Assembly (NCBI GenBank): GCA_964652195.1
Contig: CAZZBB010000057.1
Coordinates: 169,930 to 233,929, forward strand
DNA length: 64,000 bases
Source of the DNA: MSPOR6 sp964652195
GTDB lineage: Bacteria > Poribacteria > WGA-4E > WGA-3G
Direction of reading: 5' to 3'
In this document: piece by piece, positions 63,869 to 64,000 of the stretch
How the letters are laid out: the number at the start of each line of letters is the position of its first letter
Numbering within the stretch: the first letter of the stretch is position 1
Translations under genes and position numbers: made by a program
The notes under the pieces: generated by a model
Told to the model about the DNA's origin: nothing
Databases searched by the model: none
The model's input: the letters and a program-made list of their open reading frames with translations, nothing else

Positions 63869-64000
63869 CCTAAGTTGCTACCTATAAACTGCTTTTATAT
63901 CCATGGGTTTTCTCTATAATGTTTATCATTATAGAATATTTGGAGAAACCCCATGGAATTAACTATTGTAGCAATATATACGATCTGTGACGATCTTTTA
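63868..64000 (+). mobile_element. Left end of an IS982-like insertion sequence (partial)
   Basis: From about 63868 the sequence leads to a transposase start. CTATAATG (63914-63921) and CATTATAG (63927-63934) form a hairpin around TTTAT. CCATGGG and CCCCATGG flank a further imperfect inverted repeat (63901-63955). The rest of the element lies beyond the window. Confidence 0.6.
63953..64000 (+). CDS. Transposase, N-terminal 16 residues (IS982-like, partial)
   Basis: ATG at 63953 after GGAGAAACCCC. The 16 codons to the window edge read MELTIVAIYTICDDLL, a start resembling IS982-family transposases (x-IY-x2-DDLL). Only this much is visible, so the family is tentative and completeness is unknown. 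Confidence 0.55.
   Translation, partial: MELTIVAIYTICDDLL

Overview
The window is AT-rich bacterial chromosomal DNA with short intergenic gaps, good Shine-Dalgarno sites and sigma-70-like promoters. Gene content points to a Candidatus Poribacteria-like lineage. The markers are a secreted WD40/cohesin/dockerin protein ending in the PNYPNPFNPETWIPFEL-type FlgD-like domain, a phytanoyl-CoA dioxygenase family protein, Gfo/Idh, xylose-isomerase-like and ThuA proteins, and a CotH protein with EF-hands and a lamin-tail domain. This assignment is inference from recognised families; no 16S or other rRNA gene is present.

Layout. 1-3.3 kb: end of the F1 ATP synthase operon (end of a probable atpA, atpG, a small lipoprotein gene, atpD, a structured repeat, atpC). 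3.5-7.5 kb: plus-strand cluster with a HIT protein, two NAD-epimerase-like genes, a GDPD and a deacetylase-like protein. 7.6-12.7 kb: minus-strand operon from a consensus promoter, encoding a bactofilin-like membrane protein, a BatA-like VWA protein, a TIM-barrel isomerase, a cupin, an aldo/keto reductase and an SDR. 13-17.6 kb: three paralogous repeat-built membrane proteins of unknown function, interrupted by a ~0.5 kb dispersed non-coding repeat. 17.9-24.1 kb: PotD, rhodanese, Gfo/Idh, and a PspA/IM30 plus Ycf46-like AAA+ pair. 24.5-34 kb: LarA-like protein with TRAP permease, a BMP lipoprotein, a selenocysteine formate dehydrogenase with SECIS, a cupin, and leucyl aminopeptidase. 34-36.9 kb: leuA and aroF (DAHP synthase), the latter behind a candidate attenuator. 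37-42.3 kb: the WD40 protein, the PhyH-family protein and an epimerase.

42.3-51.6 kb is the accessory region. It holds an orphan restriction-type recognition domain, the second copy of the dispersed repeat, an N6-adenine methyltransferase, a TPR protein fused to a type IIG-like recognition domain and translationally coupled to an SMC-like ATPase that carries an in-frame TAA, a truncated nitroreductase, a Ser/Thr kinase, a YWTD propeller, two MITE-like elements and gene remnants. This is the best candidate for an undescribed (probably defence-related, possibly decaying) module.

51.6-60.1 kb: an iron-type ABC binding protein and permease, DUF4956, the CotH protein, and an ECF sigma / anti-sigma / RseB-like operon. 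CotH and the sigma gene are preceded by matching GAAC-N17-GTCA elements, suggesting one envelope-stress regulon. 60.1-64 kb: DUF899 protein, secreted dienelactone-hydrolase-like protein, SDR, ThuA-like protein, and a gene cut by an IS whose transposase begins at the window edge.

No rRNA, tRNA or CRISPR array was recognised.
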